DNA from: an uncultured Clostridia bacterium
GTDB taxonomy: Bacteria > Bacillota > Clostridia > Christensenellales > Borkfalkiaceae
NCBI GenBank assembly: GCA_945834965.1
Contig: CAMAHZ010000018.1
Location: forward strand, 1-13,492
DNA: 13,492 bases
Direction: 5' to 3'
Shown: positions 1-7,608 of the stretch, piece after piece
Position numbering within the stretch: position 1 is the first letter of the stretch
Layout: each line of letters begins with the position of its first letter
Notes under the pieces: generated by a model
What the model saw: the letters and a program-made list of their open reading frames with translations, nothing else
The model's database searches: none
Told to the model about the DNA's origin: nothing
Position numbers and translations under genes: made by a program

Positions 1-1808
1 CCCGAAATTCTCGCCGCCTGACCGAGCGAACGGGGCTTGACCTTATTCAGCTTTTCTCTCGCTTCAAGCCTTAAGCCTTCGATATGCGCATAGTCGCAAT
101 CTTCGGGCAACAGCTTGTCTTCGGCTTTTTTCGCCCTTGCAATCTGCTCGGCATTTCTCTTTAAATACCCTTCGTAGCGCACGTACACTTCGGCGGAATA
201 CAACACGTCGGCAGGGTATTCAAGCTTGCCTAAAGCGGCTTGCTGTTCGCTTAAGGGTATTCCGCGCTTAATCATATCGGCGTAGCTCAAAGCGCCTGCC
301 GCCCTGTCAAACCCGAACTTTTTTAAAAGCTCTTCGGTCTTATCGGGCGTGAAAGCCGTTTCGTTAAGCGCATTTACGGCGTTATCGTACGCTTCTTTTC
401 GCTTGAGATAGGTCTGGTATCTCTCTAAGGTTACTAATCCGCAGTCGTAGCCCTTTTGGGTCAGGCGGAAGTCTGCGTTGTCCTGCCTTAGCTCAATGCG
501 ATATTCCGCACGCGAAGTCATCATTCGGTAGGGCTCTTCCGTGCCCTTAGTCACTAAATCGTCGATTAAAACGCCTATATACGCTTCGTCCCTGCCTAAG
601 ATTAAGGGGGGCATATTGCGCAGTTTTAAGCTTGCGTTCAAGCCTGCGATAAGCCCTTGCGCCGCCGCTTCTTCATAGCCGGACGTGCCGTTAATCTGCC
701 CTGCCGTGTAAAGCCCTTCAACCTTTTTAAACTCAAGGGTGGGGTATACGTCTAAGGTGTCTATGCAGTCGTATTCTATGGCGTAGGCAAAGCGCATGAT
801 ATCGGCGTTTTCCAAACCTTCTACCGAGCGGTACATCTCTATTTGAATATCGTGGGGAAGGGAAGTGGACATACCCTGTACGTACGCTTCTAAGGTGTTT
901 TCGCCTTCGGGTTCGATAAAGATTTGGTGTCGCTCTTTATCGGCAAACCGCACGACCTTAGTTTCAATGGAAGGGCAATATCTCGGACCCGTGGACTCGA
1001 TTAAGCCGTTGTATAGGGGCGAGCGGTCTAAATTAGATAAAATAATATCGTGAGTGGTCTTGTTGGTGTAGCCCAAATAGCAGGGCATCTTGTTTTCGGG
1101 TTGGCAAGCCGACATAAACGAGAATGCGCCAACGCCTTCTTCGCCGTTTTGTACGGTGAGTTTGGATAAATCAAGCGTGCGGAAGTCCACCCTTGCAGGC
1201 GTACCCGTCTTAAAGCGGCGCACGTTAAAGCCGAGTTTAATTAAATTTTCGGTCAAGGCGGTGGCAGGTGCAAACCCGTTAGGTCCGCTTTTTGCCACGA
1301 CTTCGCCCGTAATGGTCTGCGCGTTTAAATATACGCCCGTCGCAAGTATGGCGGCTTGGCAATGGATAATACCGCCGTAGGTCGTCTTAACGCCGCACAC
1401 CTTACCGTTTTCAACCAAAATTTCGGCAACTTCGCCTTGAATAATTCTAAGGTTTTCGGTGTGCTCTAATACCGACTTCATTCTCGCGTGGTAGGCGTGC
1501 TTATCCGACTGACAGCGCAGCGACTGCACCGCCGCGCCCTTGCCTTCGTTAAGCATTTTAATCTGCAACGCGGTTTGGTCGGCGTTTACGCCCATTTCGC
1601 CGCCGAGCGCGTCTATCTCGCGCACAAGGTGACCTTTAGCCGTACCGCCGATGGAAGGGTTGCAAGCCATAAACGCAATGGCGTCTAAGTTTAAAGTTAA
1701 AAGGGCACAGCTAACGCCCGTCCTTGCAAGGGCAAGGGCGGCTTCACAGCCTGCGTGCCCTGCCCCTACGACTACAGCGCCGTAAGTGCCCAAATCAAAT
1801 TCCTTCAT
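1..1808 (-). CDS. mnmG: MnmG (GidA), tRNA U34 carboxymethylaminomethyl-modifying enzyme, C-terminus cut by window edge
   Basis: MnmG is the FAD-dependent partner of MnmE. The complex installs the (carboxymethyl)aminomethyl group on C5 of the wobble uridine of several tRNAs in the cytoplasm. Translating the minus strand from the ATG at 1806-1808 gives MKEFDLGTYGAVVVGAGHAG, with the FAD-binding GxGxxG at residues 15-20. The family motif CNPSIGG follows (Cys49), then FKTGTPxRV and GPRYCPSIE with its conserved cysteine. The frame stays open to base 1 and ends in the family's C-terminal LGQAARISG motif, so 602 codons are present and only about 15-20 residues lie outside. There is no sign of a frameshift. 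The start is one base beyond the dnaA stop, so the two genes are probably co-transcribed, with only a weak AAGAAG ribosome site inside the end of dnaA. The pairing dnaA-mnmG is itself notable. Confidence 0.97.
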   Translation of the reverse strand, partial: MKEFDLGTYGAVVVGAGHAGCEAALALARTGVSCALLTLNLDAIAFMACNPSIGGTAKGHLVREIDALGGEMGVNADQTALQIKMLNEGKGAAVQSLRCQSDKHAYHARMKSVLEHTENLRIIQGEVAEILVENGKVCGVKTTYGGIIHCQAAILATGVYLNAQTITGEVVAKSGPNGFAPATALTENLIKLGFNVRRFKTGTPARVDFRTLDLSKLTVQNGEEGVGAFSFMSACQPENKMPCYLGYTNKTTHDIILSNLDRSPLYNGLIESTGPRYCPSIETKVVRFADKERHQIFIEPEGENTLEAYVQGMSTSLPHDIQIEMYRSVEGLENADIMRFAYAIEYDCIDTLDVYPTLEFKKVEGLYTAGQINGTSGYEEAAAQGLIAGLNASLKLRNMPPLILGRDEAYIGVLIDDLVTKGTEEPYRMMTSRAEYRIELRQDNADFRLTQKGYDCGLVTLERYQTYLKRKEAYDNAVNALNETAFTPDKTEELLKKFGFDRAAGALSYADMIKRGIPLSEQQAALGKLEYPADVLYSAEVYVRYEGYLKRNAEQIARAKKAEDKLLPEDCDYAHIEGLRLEAREKLNKVKPRSLGQAARIS

Positions 1809-1809
1809 A

Positions 1810-3156
1810 TTACTTCTTTAAAATGATATTTTTAATGTCGTCAATCTCTTTTGCAAGCTTGTCGTTGACCATCATAAGCTCGCTGACCTTGTCCCTTGAA
1901 TAGAGTATGGTGGTGTGGTTTCTGTCGCCGAGCTCTTTGCCTATCGACATAAGGGGAAGGGACAAAAGCTCGCACATAAGGTAACAGCAAACCTGTCTGG
2001 GCAGTACGAGTTCCTTTTTCTTGCACTTGCCTATAAGTTCTTCTTTGGTTACGTCGTAAAAACCTACTACGGCGTTTATTATGCTTGCAGGCGTAATTTC
2101 TTCCGCACCGCTTTCCGAAACGGCTTCCTTTAATGCGCTTCGAGCAAGGTCAACCGTTATAGGCTCTTCGTGCAGTTTGCTTGCGAATATAACCTTAGTA
2201 AGTCTGCCTTCAAGCGTCCTTACGTCGTCGCCCGAATCCTGCGCAAGGAAGGCGAGTACGTCGTCGGGTACTAAGGTGCGCTTTTCAAGGGCTTTAACCT
2301 TTAAAATGGCAATCTTAGTCTCGTAGTCGGGCGGAACCATATCCACGACCAAACCGCCCTGGAAACGGGTTTTAAGCCTGTCTTGCAGGGTAGTAAGCTG
2401 TTTGGGGTGCTGGTCGCTCGTAATAATTATCTGCTTATTGCGGGAAACGAGCTCGTTAAAGGTATGGAAGAATTCTTCCTGAACGGCGATTTTGCCGATA
2501 ATAAACTGAATATCGTCGATTATAAGCACGTCTGCGCTGCGGTAGTACTGCCTTAGCTGGTTGCCCTTTTCCCTTGCTTCTACGCCCTTTGCGAGCATTG
2601 AGTTAATGAACTCGTTTACGAACTGTTCGCAGGTGACGTAGATGACCTTAGCCGTGGGCTTAACGCTTAAAATATGGTTGGCAATCGCCTGGGTTAAGTG
2701 CGTTTTGCCGAGACCCGTACCGCCGTAGATGAAAAGGGGGTTAAAGGTGCCGGCAGGGTCGTCTGCAACGCTTACAGCCGCTTTATAGGCGTAAAGGTTG
2801 TTGCCTGCAACGAAGTTTTCAAAGGTGAATTTTTTGTTCAGGTTGCTTACGGGTACGTACGCAGGCGCGCCGTTTGCCGAATCGTATGCGTAGTCGTTAC
2901 TGCCCTTTACAACCAACTTAAAGTCGGTAACGCCGACGTCCGCCTTTATAATGGCGTCTCGCATTTTATCGGCAAGGTGCTGGGTAATGTGTTGGGCAAA
3001 ATTTTCCGTAAGCGTTTCAAGCACGATATAACGCCCGTCAATTTCAACGGGAACGAGCTTTTCTATGTACGTGCTGAAGTTGATGGGGGAGATTATCTCT
3101 TCCATCTTCTGCTTAATAGGTCTGTAGATAAAATCAAGATTGCTTACGTCTGCCAT
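1810..3156 (-). CDS. dnaA: DnaA, chromosomal replication initiator protein
   Basis: DnaA binds DnaA boxes at oriC, oligomerises with ATP, melts the origin and helps load the helicase. It also acts as a transcription regulator. The 448 residues match the usual length. Domain I occupies about 1-82 and domain II is a very short linker (about 83-105). The AAA+ core follows: Walker A GGTGLGKT at 145-152, Walker B LIIDDIQF at 211-218, sensor 1 near TSD 246-248, box VII RLKTRF at 260-265 with the arginine finger, and sensor 2 DVRTLEG at 311-317. The C-terminal helix-turn-helix (about 357-448) has LPRQ at 385-388 and the DnaA signature GDRNHTTILYS at 410-420, where the usual sequence is GGRDHTTVxHA. 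The Asp-to-Asn change at 413 is in the base-reading loop. The start is the ATG at 3154-3156, preceded by AAAGGTG. It is divergent from recF and followed at once by mnmG. Confidence 0.98.
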   Translation of the reverse strand: MADVSNLDFIYRPIKQKMEEIISPINFSTYIEKLVPVEIDGRYIVLETLTENFAQHITQHLADKMRDAIIKADVGVTDFKLVVKGSNDYAYDSANGAPAYVPVSNLNKKFTFENFVAGNNLYAYKAAVSVADDPAGTFNPLFIYGGTGLGKTHLTQAIANHILSVKPTAKVIYVTCEQFVNEFINSMLAKGVEAREKGNQLRQYYRSADVLIIDDIQFIIGKIAVQEEFFHTFNELVSRNKQIIITSDQHPKQLTTLQDRLKTRFQGGLVVDMVPPDYETKIAILKVKALEKRTLVPDDVLAFLAQDSGDDVRTLEGRLTKVIFASKLHEEPITVDLARSALKEAVSESGAEEITPASIINAVVGFYDVTKEELIGKCKKKELVLPRQVCCYLMCELLSLPLMSIGKELGDRNHTTILYSRDKVSELMMVNDKLAKEIDDIKNIILKK

Positions 3157-3219
3157 TTTTGCACCTTTTTTCTTTGAGTTTTTTATAAAAGTGTGGTAAA
3201 ATAAATAAAACGAATTATT

Positions 3220-3231
3220 CCCTTAAAAGGG
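3220..3231. repeat. Short inverted repeat just inside the dnaA leader
   Basis: CCCTT-AA-AAGGG is a perfect 5-bp inverted repeat with a 2-base centre. It sits just downstream of the predicted dnaA transcription start, in the shared dnaA/recF intergenic region. Its position would suit an operator, but arms this short can occur by chance. Confidence 0.3.
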
Positions 3232-3239
3232 TAATTAAC

Positions 3240-3267
3240 ATTATACAACTTTTTTTGCGTTTAACAA
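3240..3267 (-). promoter_or_regulatory. Promoter of the dnaA-mnmG unit
   Basis: On the minus strand a perfect -10 box TATAAT (bases 3245-3240) lies 16 bases downstream of TTGTTA (3267-3262), and the spacer is A-rich. Transcription would start near 3233, giving a dnaA leader of about 77 bases. The -35 box matches only TTG plus the final A of the consensus, so strength is uncertain, but no better site is visible in this short divergent gap. Confidence 0.65.
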
Positions 3268-3284
3268 AGTGTTTTTAAAATAAA

Positions 3285-4370
3285 ATGTTCATAAAAAATC
3301 TGGTTTTGAAAAATTTTAGAAATTATAAGGAAGAGCGGTTTGAGTTTTCGCCCGAGATGAACGTGCTTTACGGCAAGAACGGTCAGGGCAAGACCAACTG
3401 TGCGGAAGCCGTTTTCTACCTTTGTACGGGCGCGTCGCCCCGAACGAGGAAGGATAAACAGCTTATTATGCACGGGGAGACTTGCGCCTTTTTTTCAAGC
3501 GAAAGCCAGGGCAGGTACGGCAACACGGAAATTTGCGCAACCATAACCGAGAGCGGAAGAGAAGTTAAGTTAAACGGCAATAAAATAACCCGAAACGCCG
3601 ATATTTTGGGCAATATGTACGCAGTATTCTTTTCTCCGCAGGAATTAAGGCTTATTCAGGACGGACCGGACGAGAGAAGAAGATTTTTAAACGTATCCAT
3701 TTCACAGCTTTCAAAGGCGTACTTTATCGCCCTTTCACGCTATAACAAGATTTTGGAGCAGCGCAACAACCTGTTAAAGAACAGGGATTTGGATATGGTG
3801 TACGACACCTTACCCGTGTGGGATACGCAGCTTTGCAAGTACGCCGCAATTATCGCAAGCAGCAGGGCGGACTATATAGCTAAGCTTGCCCCTGCCGCGT
3901 CTCAAGCGCACGCCTATCTGACCGACGGTGCGGAAGAGCTTATAATTTCCCCCGAAAAGAAGTATAAAGGCAGTTTGGAAGAGCTGGAAAAAAGGCTTTT
4001 CGACGATTTGGTGTATAACTATGAAAGGGATATCCGTCTCGGCTTTACCGCAAGCGGACCGCATAGGGACGATTTGGATATTACGATAAACGGGATAGAC
4101 GCCAAAACCTTTGCGTCGCAGGGGCAGACGAGAACGGCGGCGCTCTCAATAAAGCTTGCCGAAGTGGAACTTTTTAAGGACGCCTGCGGCGAACCGCCCG
4201 TACTCATTTTGGACGACGTTATGAGCGAGCTGGACTTACCCCGACGCAAAAAGCTCGTGGGTAGGTGCGAAGGGTTGCAGACGATTATCACCTGCACTCA
4301 CGCAGAGAGAGTGTTATACGGAAGGACGACGAATAAGATTATGATAGATAACGGGGTGATTAAGAGATGA
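3285..4370 (+). CDS. recF: RecF, DNA replication and repair ATPase
   Basis: RecF is an SMC-like ATPase that works with RecO and RecR to load RecA at single-stranded gaps and stalled forks. At 361 residues it has the usual length. The N-terminus IKNLVLKNFRNYKE is typical. Walker A GKNGQGKTN is at 30-38, the ABC-type signature region SQGQTRTAALSIKLAE starts at about 278, and Walker B VLILDDVMSELD is at 306-317. There is no long coiled coil, which separates it from SMC and RecN. Its ATG at 3285 has only a weak upstream AAAGTG, and I found no convincing promoter for it in the 128-base gap. The last four bases (ATGA) overlap the start of the PHP gene, so expression of the two is probably coupled. 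The usual upstream neighbour dnaN is not here. Confidence 0.97.
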   Translation: MFIKNLVLKNFRNYKEERFEFSPEMNVLYGKNGQGKTNCAEAVFYLCTGASPRTRKDKQLIMHGETCAFFSSESQGRYGNTEICATITESGREVKLNGNKITRNADILGNMYAVFFSPQELRLIQDGPDERRRFLNVSISQLSKAYFIALSRYNKILEQRNNLLKNRDLDMVYDTLPVWDTQLCKYAAIIASSRADYIAKLAPAASQAHAYLTDGAEELIISPEKKYKGSLEELEKRLFDDLVYNYERDIRLGFTASGPHRDDLDITINGIDAKTFASQGQTRTAALSIKLAEVELFKDACGEPPVLILDDVMSELDLPRRKKLVGRCEGLQTIITCTHAERVLYGRTTNKIMIDNGVIKR

Positions 4371-5200
4371 TTCGTGCCGATTTGCATATACACACCTATT
4401 ATTCAGACGGCATGCAATCCCCCGAAAGCGTAATTTTAGCGGCAAAGGGCAGGGGCGTGGACCTTGTTGCCATAACCGACCACGACAACGCCGCAGGCTG
4501 TGCGGAAGGCGCGGCTCTCGCCAAAAAGGCAGGCGTGCGCTTTGTGGACGGGGTGGAAGTTTCCGCCTATTCAGGCGATACCAAGGTGCATATGCTGTGC
4601 TATTCAATGGACTATTCTTCGCCCGAATATACCGCTTTTGCGGCTAAGCTGTTTTCGGGCGCGGAAGAGCGTACCTTCGACATTTTAAAAAAACTGTCGT
4701 CCGTCGGCGTTAACTTAGAGTACGGCGAAGTAATAAGAGAACGCAAGAGCAAGAAGTCGCCCGTTCACGGAATGCATATCGCAAGGGCAGGGGCGAGAAA
4801 GGGGTATGCAAGCTCGCCCGTAGATTTCTTCGTTAAGTATCTCAACTACGGCAAGGTCGGCTTTTCCTGCATCTGTCGCCCGACCCCGCAAGAGACGGCT
4901 GAAGTTTGCGTAAGGAGCGGCGGCTTTTGCTCGCTTGCGCACCCTGGCAGAATAAGTGCGGACGAAGAGTGGGTTAAGGGGCTTATTACAGGGCTTAAAT
5001 CCCACGGGCTCGGCGGAATAGAAGCCGTCTATTCGGGGCATACTGATAGACAGACGCAGTACTATAAGGGGCTTGCGCAAAGTCTTTCTCTTTTGGTTAC
5101 GGGCGGCTCGGATACGCACTACCAGGAAGGCAACCGAAGGATAGGCGACCCCTGTTTCTACCCGTCGGAAGAATTGCTTTGCGCATTAAAAATTAAATGA
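4367..5200 (+). CDS. PHP-domain metal-dependent phosphoesterase (YciV/TrpH-like)
   Basis: This is a polymerase-and-histidinol-phosphatase fold enzyme of the YciV/TrpH type (277 residues). Characterised relatives are RNase AM, which trims 5' RNA ends, and 3',5'-nucleoside bisphosphate phosphatases. The metal ligands are visible in order: DLHIHT (His7, His9), TDHDN (Asp38, His39), GVEVSA (Glu64), His75, HIARA (His137), AHPG (His192) and SDTH (Asp249, His251). An insert of about 95 residues follows the Glu64 region, as in YciV. There is no signal peptide, so it should be cytoplasmic. The ATG at 4367 lies in the recF stop (ATGA) and has a good GGGGTGA site upstream, and its own end overlaps the VanW gene in the same way. 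The exact substrate cannot be told from sequence. Coupling to recF hints at nucleic-acid or nucleotide metabolism but proves nothing. Confidence 0.88.
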   Translation: MIRADLHIHTYYSDGMQSPESVILAAKGRGVDLVAITDHDNAAGCAEGAALAKKAGVRFVDGVEVSAYSGDTKVHMLCYSMDYSSPEYTAFAAKLFSGAEERTFDILKKLSSVGVNLEYGEVIRERKSKKSPVHGMHIARAGARKGYASSPVDFFVKYLNYGKVGFSCICRPTPQETAEVCVRSGGFCSLAHPGRISADEEWVKGLITGLKSHGLGGIEAVYSGHTDRQTQYYKGLAQSLSLLVTGGSDTHYQEGNRRIGDPCFYPSEELLCALKIK

Positions 5201-6459
5201 TAAAAAAATTACTTAAATTTACGGTTGAACTTGCCGCGCTCGTACTGCTTACGGGTGCGGCTGTTTTTTGCGGCGGCTTTACTCTGCATCTTCCCAAAGG
5301 GGTAAGGGTAAACGGCACGGACGTGGGCGGTCTATCCCGTGACGGGGCAATAGAGCTGTTAAGGCAAACTCAGGTCGAGTATTTATCGGGTAAAGCCCTG
5401 CGCATATGCGCCGACGAGCAGGTGTACGAGTATTCCTATCCCGAAATCAATTTTACCGATAATTTCTCGCAGACGGTCAACGGAATAAAGAAGAAGGGGG
5501 AATATACTGCCGAAGTAAACTATTATCTGAACGGCGAAAGTCAAATAGCCGACTATATCTGCAGGGCAATCGAAAGGGACGCTAAGGAGCCGTACTGCAC
5601 CTTTAACCGCGCGGGCGCGCCCTTTACCTACTATAGCGGCGAAAGGGGGTACGTCTGCGACAGGGATAAGCTTGTAAAAGATATACGCCGCTCGCTTGAA
5701 GGCGGCTTTGAAGAAGTTAAATTAAGCGTTACCGCCCTTTCCCCTAAGGGCAGTTTAAAGGAAGTTGAGAACAATACGAAAGAGCTGTATTCTTTTACGA
5801 CCTATTTCGACGGGGCGAACGTAGGCAGGGCGGCGAATATCCGCCTTGCGGCAAGCAAAATAAACGGTACGATTTTGCGTTCGGGCGAAGTCTTTTCCTT
5901 TAACGGCACGGTGGGGGCAAGGACGCCCGAAAACGGCTTTAAACAGGCGAAGATTATTCAGGACGGGAAGTACGTCGTCGGCTACGGCGGCGGTGTGTGT
6001 CAGGTTTCCACCACGCTCTATAACGCCGCGGCGCTTTCGGGCTTGCAGATATGCGAATACCACCCACACACCTTAAAGGTTTCCTACGTTGCCCCGTCCC
6101 GAGACGCTATGGTCAGCGGCAGTTATTACGATTTGCGCTTTAAAAATACGCGGTTGACCCCGATATATATCCGCACCAACTGCACTTTTAACAGTATAAC
6201 CTGTACCTTGTACGGCAGACCGGACGGGTACGCCTATAGCTTTAACAGTACGGTCACGGGCAAAATTCCAAAGCCCAAAGCGGTGGAAATTTACGGCGAA
6301 GAGAACGGGGTTATAAGCTACGGGTGGGAAGGCACGCTAAGCGAAGGTTCGGTTATAAAGACCAAAGACGGCGTAAGCAAGGTCGCCTTATACCGCAAAG
6401 ACAGCTACGCCCCTGCCGCCGACGTGGTTACAATCAAGCGCAATAGCTTGTTGCCATAG
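5197..6459 (+). CDS. VanW-domain cell-envelope protein with N-terminal membrane anchor
   Basis: This 420-residue protein starts with a basic N-terminus and a hydrophobic segment (about 7-30) that acts as a signal anchor or signal peptide, so the rest lies outside the membrane. Residues about 36-130 resemble the peptidoglycan-binding-4 type region that often precedes VanW (VNGTDVGGLSRDGAIELL). The VanW domain spans about 195-325 and carries its hallmark GYGGGVCQVSTTLYNA at 262-277, followed by HPHTLKVSYV. The C-terminal 60 residues are beta-rich and may be a reduced G5-like domain. VanW was named from vancomycin-resistance clusters, but stand-alone copies are widespread in Clostridia and their function is not established. 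No vanH, vanA or vanX is present, so I do not call this a resistance gene. Translation probably depends on coupling to the PHP gene, because no ribosome site is visible before the overlapping ATG. Confidence 0.88.
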   Translation: MIKKLLKFTVELAALVLLTGAAVFCGGFTLHLPKGVRVNGTDVGGLSRDGAIELLRQTQVEYLSGKALRICADEQVYEYSYPEINFTDNFSQTVNGIKKKGEYTAEVNYYLNGESQIADYICRAIERDAKEPYCTFNRAGAPFTYYSGERGYVCDRDKLVKDIRRSLEGGFEEVKLSVTALSPKGSLKEVENNTKELYSFTTYFDGANVGRAANIRLAASKINGTILRSGEVFSFNGTVGARTPENGFKQAKIIQDGKYVVGYGGGVCQVSTTLYNAAALSGLQICEYHPHTLKVSYVAPSRDAMVSGSYYDLRFKNTRLTPIYIRTNCTFNSITCTLYGRPDGYAYSFNSTVTGKIPKPKAVEIYGEENGVISYGWEGTLSEGSVIKTKDGVSKVALYRKDSYAPAADVVTIKRNSLLP

Positions 6460-6491
6460 TTTAAGCACGGCTAAAAGCACCTTTCAATAAC

Positions 6492-6520
6492 TTGCGTTTG
6501 AAAAAACTTTATGATATAAT
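6492..6520 (+). promoter_or_regulatory. Promoter of the plsX-rnc-smc-ftsY unit
   Basis: TTGCGT (6492-6497) is followed after exactly 17 bases by a perfect TATAAT (6515-6520) with an extended -10 TG at 6512-6513. Transcription should start near 6527, about 35 bases before the plsX ATG. It is one of the two best promoters in the window and marks the break between the recF-PHP-VanW unit and the lipid/RNA/chromosome unit. Confidence 0.8.
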
Positions 6521-6522
6521 CA

Positions 6523-6542
6523 TAAAGACACTACTGTCTTTA
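6523..6542. promoter_or_regulatory. Candidate operator: perfect 8-bp inverted repeat at the plsX transcription start
   Basis: TAAAGACA (6523-6530) and TGTCTTTA (6535-6542) form a perfect inverted repeat with a CTAC centre. It overlaps the predicted +1 of the plsX promoter, where a bound dimeric repressor would block initiation. In Bacillus, plsX is controlled by FapR at a site in the same place, but this sequence is not the FapR consensus. No T-run follows, so a terminator is unlikely. A leader-RNA hairpin is the alternative. Confidence 0.5.
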
Positions 6543-6561
6543 AAGCGCTAAGGAGATTGAG

Positions 6562-7608
6562 ATGGATAAAATTATTCTCGACGGAATGGGCGGCGATAAC
6601 GCCCCTGCGGCGGTTGTGGAAGGCGCAACCATTGCATTAAACAGGGATAAAAATCTGTATATAATAATTACGGGCAGAAAGGACGAGATTGAAGCGGAGC
6701 TTGCAAAGTATAAGTACGATAAAGACCGCCTTGAGATTATGGACTGCCCCGACGTAATCGGTATGAACGATATACCTACGGTTGCCATAAAGAACAGGCA
6801 GACGTCGCTTGCGGCGGCTTACTGGGCGTTAAAAAAGCAGGACGATATCTGCGGTTTGGTTACGGCAGGCTCTACGGGCGCAACGATTGTAGGCGGTCAG
6901 CTCATTTTAGGCAGAATTAAAGGCGTAAAGCGCCCTGCTCTCTGCCCCGCAATTCCCAACGTACACGGCGGCACGACCTTACTTTGCGACTGTGGCGCTA
7001 ACGCAGAATGTAAGCCTATAATGCTCTGTCAGTTTGCCGTACTTGCGTCCGTCTACGCTCAGGCTTGCCTTGGCAAGGAAAACCCCACCGTAGGTCTTTT
7101 AAACAACGGCACGGAAGAGCATAAGGGCGACCCTTTGCATCAGGAGACCTATCAATACTTAAAGCAGATGAAGGGCATAAACTTTATAGGCAACGTAGAA
7201 GGCAGGGAAATAACTTACTCTAAAGAACCCGTAGACGTAGTCGTATCCGACGGCTTTTCGGGCAACGTGTCCTTAAAGGCGATTGAAGGCTGTGCAAAGA
7301 TGATTTTAAGCGAGATGAAATCGCAGTTCACTTCGTCCTTACCGTCTCTTATCGGCGCACTCTTTTTAAAGGGCGCAATCAAGAGAATGAAGAAAAATCT
7401 CGACTTCAACAGGGTGGGCGGTGCGCTACTTCTCGGACTTAAAAAGGTAGTAGTCAAAACTCACGGCAACTCAACGGCTATAACCGTTGCGGCGGCAATC
7501 GAACACGCCTTAACCGTTCACCGCAACAATCTTATTCCTAAGGTGGAAGAGCTGCTTGCTAAAGTCGATTTAGATAATTTAATCCCTGCGGAAGGCGAAA
7601 ACTCCTGA
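6562..7608 (+). CDS. plsX: PlsX, phosphate acyltransferase of phospholipid synthesis
   Basis: PlsX converts acyl-ACP and inorganic phosphate to acyl-phosphate, which PlsY then uses to acylate glycerol-3-phosphate. It is a peripheral membrane enzyme linking fatty-acid synthesis to phospholipids. The 348 residues match family length. The N-terminus KIILDGMGGDNAP, the central GSTGATIVGG, the LLCDCGAN segment and the C-terminal HGNSTAITVAAAIEHA are all typical PlsX sequence. The ATG at 6562 is preceded by a strong AAGGAGA at 6550-6556. Its stop codon shares one base with the rnc start (TGATG), implying coupled translation. The gene has its own strong promoter and a putative operator at the transcription start. 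The usual companions fabD, fabG and acpP do not follow it. Confidence 0.97.
   Translation: MDKIILDGMGGDNAPAAVVEGATIALNRDKNLYIIITGRKDEIEAELAKYKYDKDRLEIMDCPDVIGMNDIPTVAIKNRQTSLAAAYWALKKQDDICGLVTAGSTGATIVGGQLILGRIKGVKRPALCPAIPNVHGGTTLLCDCGANAECKPIMLCQFAVLASVYAQACLGKENPTVGLLNNGTEEHKGDPLHQETYQYLKQMKGINFIGNVEGREITYSKEPVDVVVSDGFSGNVSLKAIEGCAKMILSEMKSQFTSSLPSLIGALFLKGAIKRMKKNLDFNRVGGALLLGLKKVVVKTHGNSTAITVAAAIEHALTVHRNNLIPKVEELLAKVDLDNLIPAEGENS

Larger units (their letters stand above)
3157..3284. other. AT-rich divergent intergenic region, possible origin-associated segment
   Basis: This 128-base gap between the divergent dnaA and recF start codons is strongly AT-rich and contains T- and A-tracts. 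Origins often lie beside dnaA, and the genes on both sides point away from this point. However, I see no consensus DnaA box (TTATCCACA). The closest are TTTACCACA on the minus strand (3192-3200), one mismatch from TTWTNCACA, and TTATACAAC at 3241-3249. It is also short for a complete oriC, so the origin assignment is an inference only. Confidence 0.3.

Noticed and set aside
2698..3177. Plus-strand open frame of 159 codons
   Set aside because: It lies wholly antisense to dnaA, whose motifs are intact, and its translation shows no recognisable domain.
3192..3249. DnaA boxes in the dnaA/recF gap
   Set aside because: TTTACCACA and TTATACAAC are only partial matches and are not clustered, so I do not call an oriC.
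5197..6459. Vancomycin resistance gene
   Set aside because: VanW alone does not confer resistance, and no vanH, vanA, vanX or vanRS genes are present.
6523..6542. FapR binding site
   Set aside because: The position is right but the sequence does not match the known FapR consensus, so it is reported only as a candidate operator.
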